From positions 1,191,501 through 1,255,500 of the forward strand of contig NZ_LR134266.1 in assembly GCF_900636365.1 (NCBI RefSeq): a stretch of DNA of 64,000 nt, given 5' to 3'. The translations under genes were made by a program, and so were the position numbers. Origin of the DNA: Streptococcus viridans (lineage in GTDB: Bacteria; Bacillota; Bacilli; Lactobacillales; Streptococcaceae). How positions within the stretch are numbered: position 1 is the stretch's first letter; each line of letters begins with the position of its first letter. Below, piece by piece: positions 37,347 through 47,800 of this stretch. Under the pieces are notes generated by a model, which saw nothing but the letters and a program-made list of their open reading frames with translations, did not search any database and had not been told where the DNA came from.

Positions 37347-38975
37347 TTAAAGCAATTCCTCAAAACGGTAGAGAAGGCCAAATAGATAGTTAGGGATGGT
37401 CTCCAGGAGATCCTCCCTGAAGACCCGCTCCCCTCTTTGATGGAGTTCCTTGCCCCAAGGCCCTAAATTGACCGCAGGCACTTGGATCTGTGCAATCTTT
37501 TCAAGATCCAACTCGTAAACTTGAGAGGGGGTAGCTAAACTATCCAATACGACTTGATAGCTTGCTAGATCTCTCTCCAAGGCACAATAACTAGTGTCGC
37601 AAATGCCCATGAAATACTCTTCCACCTTCAGTGACAAGCCCTTGCTTTCTAAATAGTGGTGGTAATCATCTACAAGGCTACCAATTTTTAGACTGGTATT
37701 CGGTAAAGACCGACAATTCATAGAAGGGTAATAAGGTGGAGCAAAGCCAATGACAACTAATGGAGCTTTCTCACCTAGGAAGTTTAAGTAACCTTGGATC
37801 TGCTGGATGGCAATAGCCTGATAGCCGACTCCGGCTAAGAAATCTTTGTAGGCTCTTTGCGCACACTGGTCTTGGAAGCTTGAAAATCCTTCCTTCATTT
37901 GGCAACGATCCAGCAATTCTTGATAGCTAATCACCCTTGGCTGAGAGATCACATGGTCTTGTCCTGCTTGGTCCTGGAGGGACAGGTATTTGACATAAAA
38001 CTCATCGACCGCTTCCTGGCTCAACTCTTTGATGCGTTGCAACAATTCTTGAGGGGTCTTTTTCAGATGCAGCACACTGAAATAGCCAGCAGCATGAAGG
38101 ACAGTCGATACATCATATTGATCCTTCAAATCTCGCAGATAAGACCAAGAAGGAAGAGGAGATTGCTCTCCCAGCGCTTGGTCGGATAGGTCTGGATGGA
38201 GGTCCAATTTAGATGCGACTGCTATTAGGAGAGAGAGGGCGTTGATTCCTTTGAGAGGTTCCTTCATGTGGGATAAGACTCCCTGGGTGACGACGACTGG
38301 CATGAGCTTGCCGACCGTTCCGATATGTAGGACCTTCTCCTTGTCACTAGTGGCTTCAAAAGGCTCTGAATCCACCGCTAAGACATAGTCCAAGTCAAAC
38401 TCTTCTTTTAACTGACAAAGTAGACCCAAGGCTCCTCTCATTCCACGTGAATAGGACTCCTCATCTCCCACAGAAAGGTAGAGGAGACTGACCTGTCCCC
38501 CTTCTGAATCGGAGGCGTAGGCTTCTAAGACACCCAGCTGAAGCGCCAAGGCCGCCTTCATGTCACAAGAACCTCGTCCGAATTGCCATTTGCCAGAATC
38601 TAGGTCCTCCTGCATTTCTGATCGAAAATCAATACCCTTTAAGGCTTGAACCAGAGCCTCGGAATCCAAGGCTATAGGGGCTAGGGGACCGTAATCTTCT
38701 AGATCTACCGTATCGTGGTGGTGAAAAAGGATCACTGTCTTTTTCTTGCCTTTATCGACCAAGGCCCAATTGACAGTACGATGGAGATGGTCATTGGGAA
38801 GAGGGTAGCGTCCAAAGTGCTGGGGATGCGTCTTAAAATATGGAATAGCCCCAATTCGTTGGTCTAAATAGTCTTCTATCTCCCTTTCTGTCTCGGTATT
38901 GGTAAAGCTAGGTATGGACATTGCCTCTTGAAAAATGGTGGCAATTTGTTCTTGGAAATGTTCTATGGATCTCAA
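37347..38975 (-). CDS. RocB-like M20 family peptidase
   Basis: 542 residues; metal-binding HHHDTVDLEDYG, GRGSCDMKAALALQ and acidic GDEESYSRGMRG are conserved M20 zinc residues, and the overall length and start (IFQEAMSIPSFTNTETEREIE) match RocB. RocB is tied to arginine use in Bacillus, but its reaction is not settled. Start is TTG at 38975, six bases after GGAGG. Lies between an ABC exporter and surface peptidase copy 2; a role in peptide breakdown is inference. Confidence 0.85.
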   Translation of the reverse strand: MRSIEHFQEQIATIFQEAMSIPSFTNTETEREIEDYLDQRIGAIPYFKTHPQHFGRYPLPNDHLHRTVNWALVDKGKKKTVILFHHHDTVDLEDYGPLAPIALDSEALVQALKGIDFRSEMQEDLDSGKWQFGRGSCDMKAALALQLGVLEAYASDSEGGQVSLLYLSVGDEESYSRGMRGALGLLCQLKEEFDLDYVLAVDSEPFEATSDKEKVLHIGTVGKLMPVVVTQGVLSHMKEPLKGINALSLLIAVASKLDLHPDLSDQALGEQSPLPSWSYLRDLKDQYDVSTVLHAAGYFSVLHLKKTPQELLQRIKELSQEAVDEFYVKYLSLQDQAGQDHVISQPRVISYQELLDRCQMKEGFSSFQDQCAQRAYKDFLAGVGYQAIAIQQIQGYLNFLGEKAPLVVIGFAPPYYPSMNCRSLPNTSLKIGSLVDDYHHYLESKGLSLKVEEYFMGICDTSYCALERDLASYQVVLDSLATPSQVYELDLEKIAQIQVPAVNLGPWGKELHQRGERVFREDLLETIPNYLFGLLYRFEELL

Positions 38976-39039
38976 TGGAAGCCTCCTTCTGATGGACTGG
39001 ATCCTTTTTTTCTATCACCCTTGGGCGATAAGACTGACA

Positions 39040-42000
39040 TTATTGATCTTCTTTGCGACGGTAGACAACTTTCCACAAGCTAGTGGCAAGTACCGTTAAC
39101 AAGCCATAAACTGTCCAGATATTTGCTGATTCCCCAGTCTCAGGCAAGTGAATTTCCTCCTTTTTAGGCAAGTGAGCGACACTTTCCTCTCCTTGACTTG
39201 TACTTTCGCTGACGTGTGCTAATTGAGCCAATTCTTCTTTCTGTTCTTTACGGAAGTCCATTTGGTCTCGTCCGACTGGTGGTTGTTGTTCCAGATGACT
39301 AGTTTGATCAGGAACAGAGATCTTACCGGCTTCTTCCACTACAGTAGGATTCTTCTTAGCGATTGGGAGAATACGATCTGCCAAGCTTGCATATTCAGTA
39401 TCCTTTTCACTTGGCTGGTAGCGGAATAAGAGCGACCGACTAGCTTCGACAGTTGGGATGGTTGTTGAAATAGAGTCTGTCTTGAAGGTCACTTCATATG
39501 GATCCGCAAAATAGATATAATCCGGATCATAGGTGTGTAGGCTCAAGACCAGACGATGGCCTTTTTTCACTGTATACAAGTTTGGTTGCAAGTACATGGT
39601 GTAATCATGGAATTCATTTTCTTTGACATCAATAGAATGACTAGAACTTGCTGAGTCATAGCGAGATGCTGGATTAGCCAAATTCATCCAACCACGCGCA
39701 ATCACCACACTCTTAACCTTGTGGGTCTTGTAACGTTTGAGAGGCAAGGTTTCAAGGTTGCTACCATTCCAGTAACCTGTCTCATCAATGGTTTCTTTTT
39801 CCAATGTGCGCATGCTGTAGCCATCTTTATCATAGGTGATTTCTTCCTTAACGACATCAAATTCTTCATCTGAAACATCCATCAGGGTCGCACTGACATG
39901 GGCATGCTTCTTGTCTCCTTTGACAAAAGCTGCGCTAAAATGTACCGGAATATGACCTTTGATGGTCGTATCTTGGTCAACGGTTGCTGCATAGGAAGCT
40001 GCTACTTCGGAAGAATGGAAGGCCGCATCCTGGTTACGTGTGGTCCAATTGTTTCCCGTGCCATAGTAATCACCCGTCACCGTTACCTCTTCCCGCTTAG
40101 AGTAGATCCGACCTGAGATAGCTTGATCCGTATCCCATTTGTCAAAACGATGCCACTTGCTAGGATCCAGATTGTCCTGAGCTGTTACTTGCGGGAGGTT
40201 TTCAATGCCATTTTCGATACCGTAGAGGTAATGGCTATACCAGAGGTTCATCAGGTCATTAAAGGCTTGTCCTGCCACTTCTGTTCCTGACCAACGAGTG
40301 GATGGATAGATGTGATTGCCTTGGTGGAGCAAGACCTTGGGATCAATCCCTGCCTTCTTGAAGGCTTGAACCATTAATTCAAAATGTTTAGGCTTGACAT
40401 TGTCGTCATTGAGCCCTTGGATAATGAGAGGGGCCGCCTTTAAGTTGCTTGCATGTAAGGTGTAGTCACGTTTGACATACTCTTCGTTGTAATTATGACC
40501 ATCCTTGTGTTGGAGCTCATTAAGCTTGGTAATATAGGCAGCATAGTAGTCCTTAACCTTGTCCCAATCTTCCTTATCAAGAATACGGCCTGAGGTATAG
40601 ACTGATAACCAAGAGAGGTCATTGGAAGCTCCTGTATCAAGAGGAGATCCTTGGCTGTTAAAATGGTCATACCAACTGGCAATCCCTGCTGCTGGTACAA
40701 TAGTCTTGAGCCCTTCGACTCCAGTAGACGCTACACCAAATGTCGTCGTACCTGCCCAAGACAAGCCTGTCATGGCGACATTGCCGTTGGACCAGTCTGC
40801 CTTGACTTCGTGGTTGCTAGTCTTATCAGAGTAGGCTTTTCGTTTGCCGTTAAGCCACTCCACGATATTCTTGTAAGCTGCCACTTCAAGGTCTGAGCCG
40901 GTCGTATTGATTCCATCGGATCCTTTTGAGCCCAATCCGCTGCTGGTCACCACTGCATAGCCACGAACCAAATAGTAATTGTACCAGTTGAGATTTTCAT
41001 AGTCATAGTGTGTATAGTCATCCGAGCTTTCACGAGGATTGACATAGTACCATTCTTTTGGATCGGTCGCTTTGGCTACTTCTTCTGTCGTTACGGTTTT
41101 GCTGGCTTGGCGTTTGACAGGTTTTTCATAGAGCTTGGCCATCTCGAAGTTACCGCCTTCTTTTAGGCCAATCCCTTCTAAAGTCCGCTCTTCGGTCGTC
41201 CCTGTTACATAAGGGCTAGCTTCAAAGATACTGGCAGCCTTATAGTCCCCATTGACAGCAGCTTTTGGCACCTGTACAAAGGTCTTGACCAAGTCAGGCT
41301 TGCCATCTCCATCCGTATCATAGTCAGTTTCAACATAGACAATATAGCGGACGATGTCACTCTTATCATAGGAATAATGCTCAATATCATCCCCAGGTGA
41401 AAATGGGAAGATAGGCTGTGCTCGTCCATTCAAAAAGAGAGGGGTCTTTCTGTCTGCGCGGTAAGCGGCACGGAGCTTTTTGGCTACATCAACCATCGAA
41501 GTGAGATTAGTAACTGGAGCAGAACCCTCCACTCCTTCCTTGATCATTCCTAAGCTCTTAGCAAAAGCCAATCGGTCTTTATCAGTAGATCCGACTTGAT
41601 TCTCCTTGGTTGAGGCCCAGTTCAAGAGCTGGTTGACAGCGTCTATCACTGTAGCTTCCTTCTTCACATCTGCCTCTGCTACTGGTTGACCTGTCACTTC
41701 TGAAAGCTCTCCTAGAGTCACTTTAGGAGCGTTAGAAACAGGCAATGGATTATTCTCTGCAACAGACACTTCTGCTGATTGAGGAGCATCACTAGTAGGC
41801 TGGACTGGAGCTTTTTCTACTACAGCAGTCTCCTTGGTCGGAGAGGATTCATTTCCCGTTGTCGGCTGAATTGTTGTAGGACCTGTTTCAGCAGTCGCTT
41901 GGTCCAAGTTAGGTTGATTTGTAAGTTCCTTCTTAGGAGACAGCTCCCCACTTGCTGGAATTTCATTTGAAACAGCAGAGGCTTCTGCTGTACTTGGCTG

Positions 42001-42132
42001 TCCCACATGAGAGGTTAAGGCTGGTTCTTGACTATTCGCAGTCACTTCTTCAGCCTGGACATGACGCGCCAAAATAACTGGACTTATTAATAAACTTGCA
42101 AACACAATCGAAACAATGGTTGATTTTTTCAT
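39040..42132 (-). CDS. Cell-wall-anchored Xaa-Pro dipeptidyl-peptidase, copy 2
   Basis: 1030 residues from ATG 42132 (AAAGGAG in front; a TTG two codons upstream is rejected). Signal peptide SIVFASLLISPVILARHVQA, about 150 residues of Pro/Thr/Ser/Glu-rich linker, DTDGDGKPDL calcium-type loop and triad Ser458 (GLSWAG), Asp576 (GLNDDNV), His607 (GNHIYP). Sorting signal LPETG with hydrophobic stretch and RRKEDQ tail. Paralogue of copies 1 and 3 with a longer, divergent N-terminal linker. The Asp before the catalytic His is replaced by Asn here. Confidence 0.92.
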   Translation of the reverse strand: MKKSTIVSIVFASLLISPVILARHVQAEEVTANSQEPALTSHVGQPSTAEASAVSNEIPASGELSPKKELTNQPNLDQATAETGPTTIQPTTGNESSPTKETAVVEKAPVQPTSDAPQSAEVSVAENNPLPVSNAPKVTLGELSEVTGQPVAEADVKKEATVIDAVNQLLNWASTKENQVGSTDKDRLAFAKSLGMIKEGVEGSAPVTNLTSMVDVAKKLRAAYRADRKTPLFLNGRAQPIFPFSPGDDIEHYSYDKSDIVRYIVYVETDYDTDGDGKPDLVKTFVQVPKAAVNGDYKAASIFEASPYVTGTTEERTLEGIGLKEGGNFEMAKLYEKPVKRQASKTVTTEEVAKATDPKEWYYVNPRESSDDYTHYDYENLNWYNYYLVRGYAVVTSSGLGSKGSDGINTTGSDLEVAAYKNIVEWLNGKRKAYSDKTSNHEVKADWSNGNVAMTGLSWAGTTTFGVASTGVEGLKTIVPAAGIASWYDHFNSQGSPLDTGASNDLSWLSVYTSGRILDKEDWDKVKDYYAAYITKLNELQHKDGHNYNEEYVKRDYTLHASNLKAAPLIIQGLNDDNVKPKHFELMVQAFKKAGIDPKVLLHQGNHIYPSTRWSGTEVAGQAFNDLMNLWYSHYLYGIENGIENLPQVTAQDNLDPSKWHRFDKWDTDQAISGRIYSKREEVTVTGDYYGTGNNWTTRNQDAAFHSSEVAASYAATVDQDTTIKGHIPVHFSAAFVKGDKKHAHVSATLMDVSDEEFDVVKEEITYDKDGYSMRTLEKETIDETGYWNGSNLETLPLKRYKTHKVKSVVIARGWMNLANPASRYDSASSSHSIDVKENEFHDYTMYLQPNLYTVKKGHRLVLSLHTYDPDYIYFADPYEVTFKTDSISTTIPTVEASRSLLFRYQPSEKDTEYASLADRILPIAKKNPTVVEEAGKISVPDQTSHLEQQPPVGRDQMDFRKEQKEELAQLAHVSESTSQGEESVAHLPKKEEIHLPETGESANIWTVYGLLTVLATSLWKVVYRRKEDQ

Positions 42133-42152
42133 ATACAAACTCCTTTGAAACG

Positions 42153-42183
42153 TGTCGTTTTGACCGTTTTAACCGAAACGACA
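42153..42183 (-). promoter_or_regulatory. Inverted repeat upstream of X-PDAP copy 2
   Basis: Perfect eight-base arms TGTCGTTT and AAACGACA separated by 15 bases, holding tandem GTTTTGACC and GTTTTAACC. It starts about 20 bp before the gene's ATG and just before its AAAGGAG. Reads as an operator or 5' hairpin; the regulator is unknown. Confidence 0.5.
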
Positions 42184-42547
42184 AATAATAGACAAAATCA
42201 TTCTTTAATAGATGCAGTAAAAACGAACCCTCCTTTCAACAACAGCATCTCCTCCTGTCAGCAAGCTAGTTTTCCTCTTATCTGGTAGTCAGCTAGCTTT
42301 CAAACAGGATAACAACTTAACTGACAGCAGGGAAGATCCTACAGACATTCCTTCCTGTCAATCAAATGATGGAGACACTTCTTCTAGTAGCAAAGCCTTC
42401 TTAGACAGATTGAGCCAACTTGAACAAAACCGAAAAAAATAGTTCCTATTCATGAGGGCAAATTCCCCATTTTTCTCATGCGAGAGCTCGTTTCCAGCCC
42501 ATTTATCCTTAATCCAATAAAGACAGCGTTTTCGAGAGTGCAAACCT
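42184..42547. other. Intergenic region between X-PDAP copy 2 and amylase
   Basis: No supported gene. It holds inverted repeats AAGCTAG/CTAGCTT (42263-42299) and CTGTCAG/CTGACAG (42255-42323). On the minus strand a possible 14-codon frame starts at a TTG behind AGGAGG (near 42245) and a 61-codon frame spans 42358-42543; neither has coding signs. No convincing promoter for X-PDAP copy 2 was found. Confidence 0.5.
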
Positions 42548-42576
42548 TTGCCCTATCTTGTCATTTTTGGTAAAAT
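42548..42576 (+). promoter_or_regulatory. Promoter of the amylase gene
   Basis: -35 TTGCCC (42548-42553), 17-bp spacer, -10 TAAAAT (42571-42576). No good cre site overlaps it. Confidence 0.65.
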
Positions 42577-42606
42577 AAGGCATTATTCACGAAAGATGAG
42601 AAACAA

Positions 42607-44058
42607 ATGGAAAATCAAACCTTAATGCAATATTTTGAATGGTACTTACCTTCGGATGGTCAACACTGGTTCCGCTTAGCTGCAGATGCTCCTCACCTAG
42701 CAGACTTGGGCATTCGTAAAATCTGGATGCCACCAGCTTTTAAAGCGACATCTGCCAATGACGTCGGCTACGGCGTCTATGACCTCTTTGACCTTGGAGA
42801 ATTCGACCAAAAAGGAACTGTCCGGACCAAATATGGTTTCAAAGACGACTACTTGCAAGCCATCCAGGCCTTAAAAGAGTCTGGAATCCAGCCCATGGCC
42901 GATGTCGTTCTCAACCATAAGGCAGCTGCCGATGGTTTGGAAAAATTTGAAGTGGTCGAAGTGGACCCTAACGATCGAACCATCGTATTGACAGAGCCTT
43001 TTACTATCAAGGGATGGACAAAATTTACCTTTGATGGTCGAAATGGAACCTATAATGACTTCCACTGGCACTGGTACCACTTTACTGGTACTGATTACGA
43101 TGCTTCCCGCAATAAGAGTGGGATTTACCAGATCCAAGGGGACAACAAAGGTTGGGCACAAGACGATCTCGTTGATAGTGAAAATGGAAACTATGACTAT
43201 CTTATGTATGCCGATATCGACTTTAAACACCCAGAAGTGATCGAAAACCTCAACCAATGGGCTGCATGGTTTATCGAAACCACTGGAGTTCAAGGCTTCC
43301 GACTAGATGCGGTCAAACACATCGACTCCTTCTTTATGAAGAACTTCATCCAGCAAATCACAGACAAATATGGAGAAGATTTCTATGTATTTGGTGAGTT
43401 TTGGAATGGGGATGAACAAAGCAACAATGATTACCTAGCCAGCATTGACTATCAGTTCGACTTAGTCGACGTTGCCCTCCACCAAAATCTCTTTAGAGCT
43501 AGCCAAGAAGGGGAAAACTTTGATTTAACGACTATATTCAATGGCACTCTCGCAAGCAATCATCCAGAAAGTGCTGTGACCTTTGTCGATAATCACGATA
43601 CCCAAAGAGGACAAGCCTTAGAGTCCACAGTCGGTGAATGGTTCAAGCCTGCTGCTTACGCCCTCATTCTCCTCCGCGAGGCTGGGCTCCCATGTGTCTT
43701 TTATGGAGACTATTACGGAATTTCAGGCGATTTTGCCCAGCAATCTTTCCAAGCGGAGCTTGATCAACTCCTTCGGATCCGCAAAGACTTAGCCTACGGT
43801 GAACAAAGAGACTACTTTGACGATCCTAACTGTATCGCTTGGACTCGCTCTGGAACTGAAGAGTCTGCTCCTATCGCCTGCGTCATTTCAAATGCTGCTG
43901 CATCTGCCAAACGGATGGAAATCGGCCAAGCATATGCAGGACGGTCCTACTACGACACCTTAGGAAATTACCAAGATACCATCCAAATTGAAGAAGACGG
44001 TTGGGCTGATTTCCCAGTCTCAGAACGTTCCGTCAGCGCATGGATTTTGGCAGACTAA
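42607..44058 (+). CDS. Cytoplasmic alpha-amylase (GH13)
   Basis: 483 residues, no signal peptide, so it acts inside the cell on maltodextrins or glycogen. GH13 motifs: DVVLNHKA (region I), GFRLDAVKHI with the nucleophile Asp, VFGEFWNGD with the acid Glu, and FVDNHDTQRGQ with the third Asp. Starts QTLMQYFEWYLP, typical of the AmyA subfamily. Followed by repeat copy B, whose left hairpin can terminate transcription. Confidence 0.95.
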   Translation: MENQTLMQYFEWYLPSDGQHWFRLAADAPHLADLGIRKIWMPPAFKATSANDVGYGVYDLFDLGEFDQKGTVRTKYGFKDDYLQAIQALKESGIQPMADVVLNHKAAADGLEKFEVVEVDPNDRTIVLTEPFTIKGWTKFTFDGRNGTYNDFHWHWYHFTGTDYDASRNKSGIYQIQGDNKGWAQDDLVDSENGNYDYLMYADIDFKHPEVIENLNQWAAWFIETTGVQGFRLDAVKHIDSFFMKNFIQQITDKYGEDFYVFGEFWNGDEQSNNDYLASIDYQFDLVDVALHQNLFRASQEGENFDLTTIFNGTLASNHPESAVTFVDNHDTQRGQALESTVGEWFKPAAYALILLREAGLPCVFYGDYYGISGDFAQQSFQAELDQLLRIRKDLAYGEQRDYFDDPNCIAWTRSGTEESAPIACVISNAAASAKRMEIGQAYAGRSYYDTLGNYQDTIQIEEDGWADFPVSERSVSAWILAD

Positions 44059-44080
44059 CTAGAAAATAAAATCGAGTAAA

Positions 44081-44255
44081 GAGGCTGGGACAAAAGTTCT
44101 AGCCTTTCAATTGTCTTTGAATTGTCGAGCAAGACGCAGTGGTTGAGTGGGCTCTACTACGCTGATTTCATCAGCTATTACAGCCCTACTCAACTGTGCG
44201 GAGGTGGGACGACGAAATCGAATTCTAACGAATTACCGATTTCTGTCCCACTCTC
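44081..44255 (+). repeat. 175-bp dispersed repeat, copy B
   Basis: Same ends, length, orientation and internal hairpins as the copy at 34641, with about five substitutions, two of them in the left-end hairpin (GTTC for GTCC, TTTC for CTCT region), which should weaken its terminator function. Lies after the amylase gene as copy A lies after degV. Confidence 0.85.
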
Positions 44256-44351
44256 TTTCTTATATTTCATGGCAAACCACAGGTTCATTCTAACACCTTA
44301 GGAAAGCGCTGTCAATTCCTTATCTTATTCTGTTAACAAATTCATAAAAAG

Positions 44352-44392
44352 AAAAAACTCGCCCACTTCCATAGTTGGAAATGAACGAGTTT
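44352..44392 (-). terminator. Terminator of trxA
   Basis: Outer arms AAACTCG and CGAGTTT with an inner CATTTCC.A/T.GGAAGTG pairing, then T6 on the minus strand. Confidence 0.8.
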
Positions 44393-44424
44393 AGTTGATC
44401 TGAGAAGCAAGGGCTTCTTCTAAC

Positions 44425-44739
44425 TTAGCTTAATTCCGCAACAATCGCTTTGAGTTGTTCTTTGGTGTGAACACCAGCGACTTGTTTCACCACTTGGCCA
44501 TCTTTTTTGAACAAGAGTGTTGGGATGGACATGATGCCGAAGTTACGAGCAGTGTTTGGATTTTCATCCACATCCATCTTAAAGATTTTCAAGTCATCTT
44601 CATGGATCTCTTCTGCCAACTGTTCCAAGATTGGTGCCTGCATCCGGCAAGGACCACACCAAGTTGCCCAAAAGTCTACCAAGACCAAGCCTTGGCTAGT
44701 TTCTTGTTCAAATGTTGCATCTGTTAGTACGTGTACCAT
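44425..44739 (-). CDS. trxA: Thioredoxin
   Basis: 104 residues with the redox site FWATWCGPCRMQAP (Cys28 and Cys31 region) and the cis-Pro loop IMSIPTLLFKK. Cytoplasmic dithiol donor for reductases and damaged proteins. Strong AAAGGAGG site; directly upstream of that lies a perfect hairpin. Independent transcript between the amylase and X-PDAP copy 3. Confidence 0.96.
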   Translation of the reverse strand: MVHVLTDATFEQETSQGLVLVDFWATWCGPCRMQAPILEQLAEEIHEDDLKIFKMDVDENPNTARNFGIMSIPTLLFKKDGQVVKQVAGVHTKEQLKAIVAELS

Positions 44740-44751
44740 AGTTCCTCCTTT

Positions 44752-44772
44752 GATTAGTGATTTCCACTAATC
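44752..44772 (-). promoter_or_regulatory. Hairpin just before the trxA ribosome site
   Basis: Perfect eight-base arms GATTAGTG and CACTAATC with a five-base loop, ending two bases before AAAGGAGG. Could be an operator, an RNA-stabilising 5' hairpin or a translation control element. Confidence 0.45.
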
Positions 44773-44832
44773 TCTTATTGATAGTTCTATTCTACACCAA
44801 AATTCAAGTTTTTAGAAATATTTGCTACGCTC

Positions 44833-47800
44833 TCAGCCTTGGACATCTTCTTTCTTTTTCTTCCAGAAAAGAAGACTAGACAAGAGGAGGGTACCTAACC
44901 CATAGAATCCTATCCATTCCTCTTCCGTGCCTGTTTGAGGAAGCTGACCTGCTTTTTCTTGCGCTGGAAGGACTGTTTTACCCGTCTCATAGACAAATGT
45001 TTGTCCATAAGCAACAGATAGAGATTCTGGTTTTGCAGTTTCTTTCTCAGCCGTTTTGACGAGAGAACGAAGATTTGGACTAGCAGGAATCTCTGATCTA
45101 CCATATCTTTCAGGCTCTGGAAGGACTGGCAGATGGTATTCTTCGATGTAATGAACTGCTGGTTCTACCAATTTTGCCCCCTGAATCTCTGGAAGGGCAG
45201 CATATGCTGTATCAGCTGCGTTAGGAAGATAAGAAGCCACTTGCGAACGCGTTCCTTCTACAATTGGAATGCTCGCACGGATTGAATCTGTCTTGAAGGT
45301 GACTTCATAAGGATTTTCAACGGTTAAGTCAGATGGATCATAGGTATTGAAGACTAGGGCTAATTTGTGGCCCTTTTTAACCGTATAGAGGTTTGGTTGG
45401 AGATGGACCGTATAGTCGTGGAATTCCCCAACTTTTGGCTCGATACTATTTCTTGAGCTGGCTGAATCATAGCCAGACTCAGGGTTGGCCAGGTTGATCC
45501 ATCCTTTGGCAATGACCTTGTATTTTGTCTTAATGGTCTCAAACTCTGCTACAGAGAGATTAGAGAGGGTACTTCCCATCCAGAAGCCATCTGCTTTTTT
45601 ATCTGCCTTGACGCTACCGTTACCGACCACATCAAATTCCTCATCAGAGACGTCGACTAAGAGGGCATTGATCTGGAAGTTCTTGCCTTGCCCCTTAGCT
45701 AGGGCTGCCTTGAAGTGTACAGGGATATGCCCTTTGATGGTAGTATCTTCTGTCACTTCTGATACAAAGGTCATGTTGGCTTTTGAAGAAGCTTGGCTCA
45801 CAGTTTCGTTGCGTTTAGCAATCTCTATGCCAGCTCCTGCATAGTCACTTGAAATCGTCTCTTCCAAGCGTTTCGACTGGGCATTGAGGAAGAGGCGTTG
45901 CGAAGTCTTCCAGTTATCATAAGTGGTCCACTTACTTGGGTCATAGTTGTTTTGAGCTAGAACAGCTGGTAATTTGTCAACCTGATTCTCTACCCCGTAC
46001 AAGTAATGACTAAGCCAGGTATTCAAAAGATCATAGAAATCTTGGCCATTCGCCTGGATGCCATAGCCACGAGACATGGCTGCTGGATAGACGTGGTCTC
46101 CCTGGTGGAGATAGAGCTTGACATCTTGGCCTGCCTTCTTGAGGGCATCGTACATGAGTTCAAAATGCTTGGTTTTAACGTTGTCATCATTCAAGCCGTG
46201 AACCAAGAGGGCGCTAGTCTTGAATTTTTCAGGATGCAGGGTATAATCCCGCTCCTTCCAGACATCGCTGTAATTGCGTTCATGCGCATTTTGATCCTTG
46301 TTGAGCTGGTTGATGTAGTTGGCATAATTTTGCCAAATACCAGCCCAGTCTTTTTCATCTAGAATCCGAGTACCGACATAGAGGGACAACCAAGATAAAT
46401 CACTATATGGTGGGTTCCCATAAGCTGTTCCTTGACTGTTGAAATAATCATACCAAGAAGCGATCCCAGCAGCTGGTACGATGGTCTTCAGACCTTCGAC
46501 TCCTGTACTTGCCACACCAAAGGTCGTGGTTCCAGCCCAGGACAGACCGGTCATGGCAACATTTCCTGTAGCCCAGTCTGCTTTGATTTCGACATTGCTG
46601 GTCTTATCGGTGTAGGCCTTGCGCTTGCCATTGACCCACTCGATGATATTCTTAAACGCATTGATTTCAAGGTCAGAGCCTGTCGTGTTAAAACCTTCCG
46701 ACCCTTTGGTACCAAGCCCCGCACTGGAGATAAAGGCATAGCCTCTGACTAAGAAATAGTCATACCAGTTCAAGTTTTCGTAGTCATAGATATACTCGTA
46801 GGGACTGTAGTAGTACCAATCCGAAGCCTTGGCCTTCTTAGCCGCATCTACAGTTGACGAGTTTCCGACAGCCTGTCGTTTAGCAGGTTGCTCCCGCAAT
46901 TTCTTCATATCGTAAGAGCCATCTGTCGGTAAGCCCAAGCTTTCAAGAGTCACATAGTTCTCATCCAAGGTTCCTGCTACGTAAGGACGCGCTTCGAGAA
47001 TGGTCGCCGCCTTAAAATCTCCCCTGGCAACTGCCTTAGGCAACTGGACAATGGCCTTGACTAAGTCAGGCTTGCCATCCGCATCCGTATCGTAATCGGT
47101 CTCCACATAGACTGGGAAGCGAACAATTTCGCTATCCTCATAGTGATAGTCTTCATTTGATTTTTCCCCAGTTGTATAAGGGAAAATCGGTTGAGCCCGT
47201 CCATTTAAAAAGAGAGGAGCTTTCTTTTCAGAACGATAGGCAACGTAGAGCTTCTTGGCGATGCTGTACATATTGGTCAGTTCTTCTTGACTAACCTTGC
47301 GGTTCAAGTCCTCTTGAGTGCTGATCATCCCTAGACTCTTGGCAAAACGTTCTCGATCTGCAGCTGATTGACCAGCCTGCTTAGGATCCTTCGCAGCCCA
47401 CTGAAGCAATTCATCAACAGCATTTTGAACCGTTAATTCCTTGTCTTTGAGGTCGCTATTGGCCAAACTACCTGTATAAGAAGTTAAGGCTTGTCCTGTT
47501 GCTGGAGAAGATGCTACCGTCGAAGCTGCTGGACTAGCTGGGACACCTGCCCCCTGAGGTGCCTGAGGGAGATTTATTTTTTCAGTTACCGTCACGGTCT
47601 TTTCTTGTTCGACTGGCTTGTCAACCTTCTCCGTCTCCGCCGGAGCAATTGGACTCGGTCCTGCAGGTTCAGAAGTCTCTACTTCCTTCTTAGGTTCCAC
47701 ACTTGGAGCGGATGCTTGATCTACTTGAGATTGGGAAGTTGCTCCTTCAGATGCTACAGGTTCCGGAGCCACCTGAGTCACGACTTCTTTCGTCGGAGAA

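Noticed and set aside
39005..39035. Hairpin TATCGCCC/GGGTGATA after X-PDAP copy 2 as a terminator
   Set aside because: On the gene's strand it is followed by A-rich, not T-rich, sequence.
42522..42537. Weak cre-like site upstream of the amylase promoter
   Set aside because: Only 13 of 16 positions match and it does not overlap the promoter.
42358..42543. 61-codon minus-strand frame
   Set aside because: No ribosome site, no recognisable domain and it lies in a repeat-rich gap.
44302..44317. cre-like sequence downstream of amylase
   Set aside because: 14 of 16 match, but no promoter or gene start is nearby.
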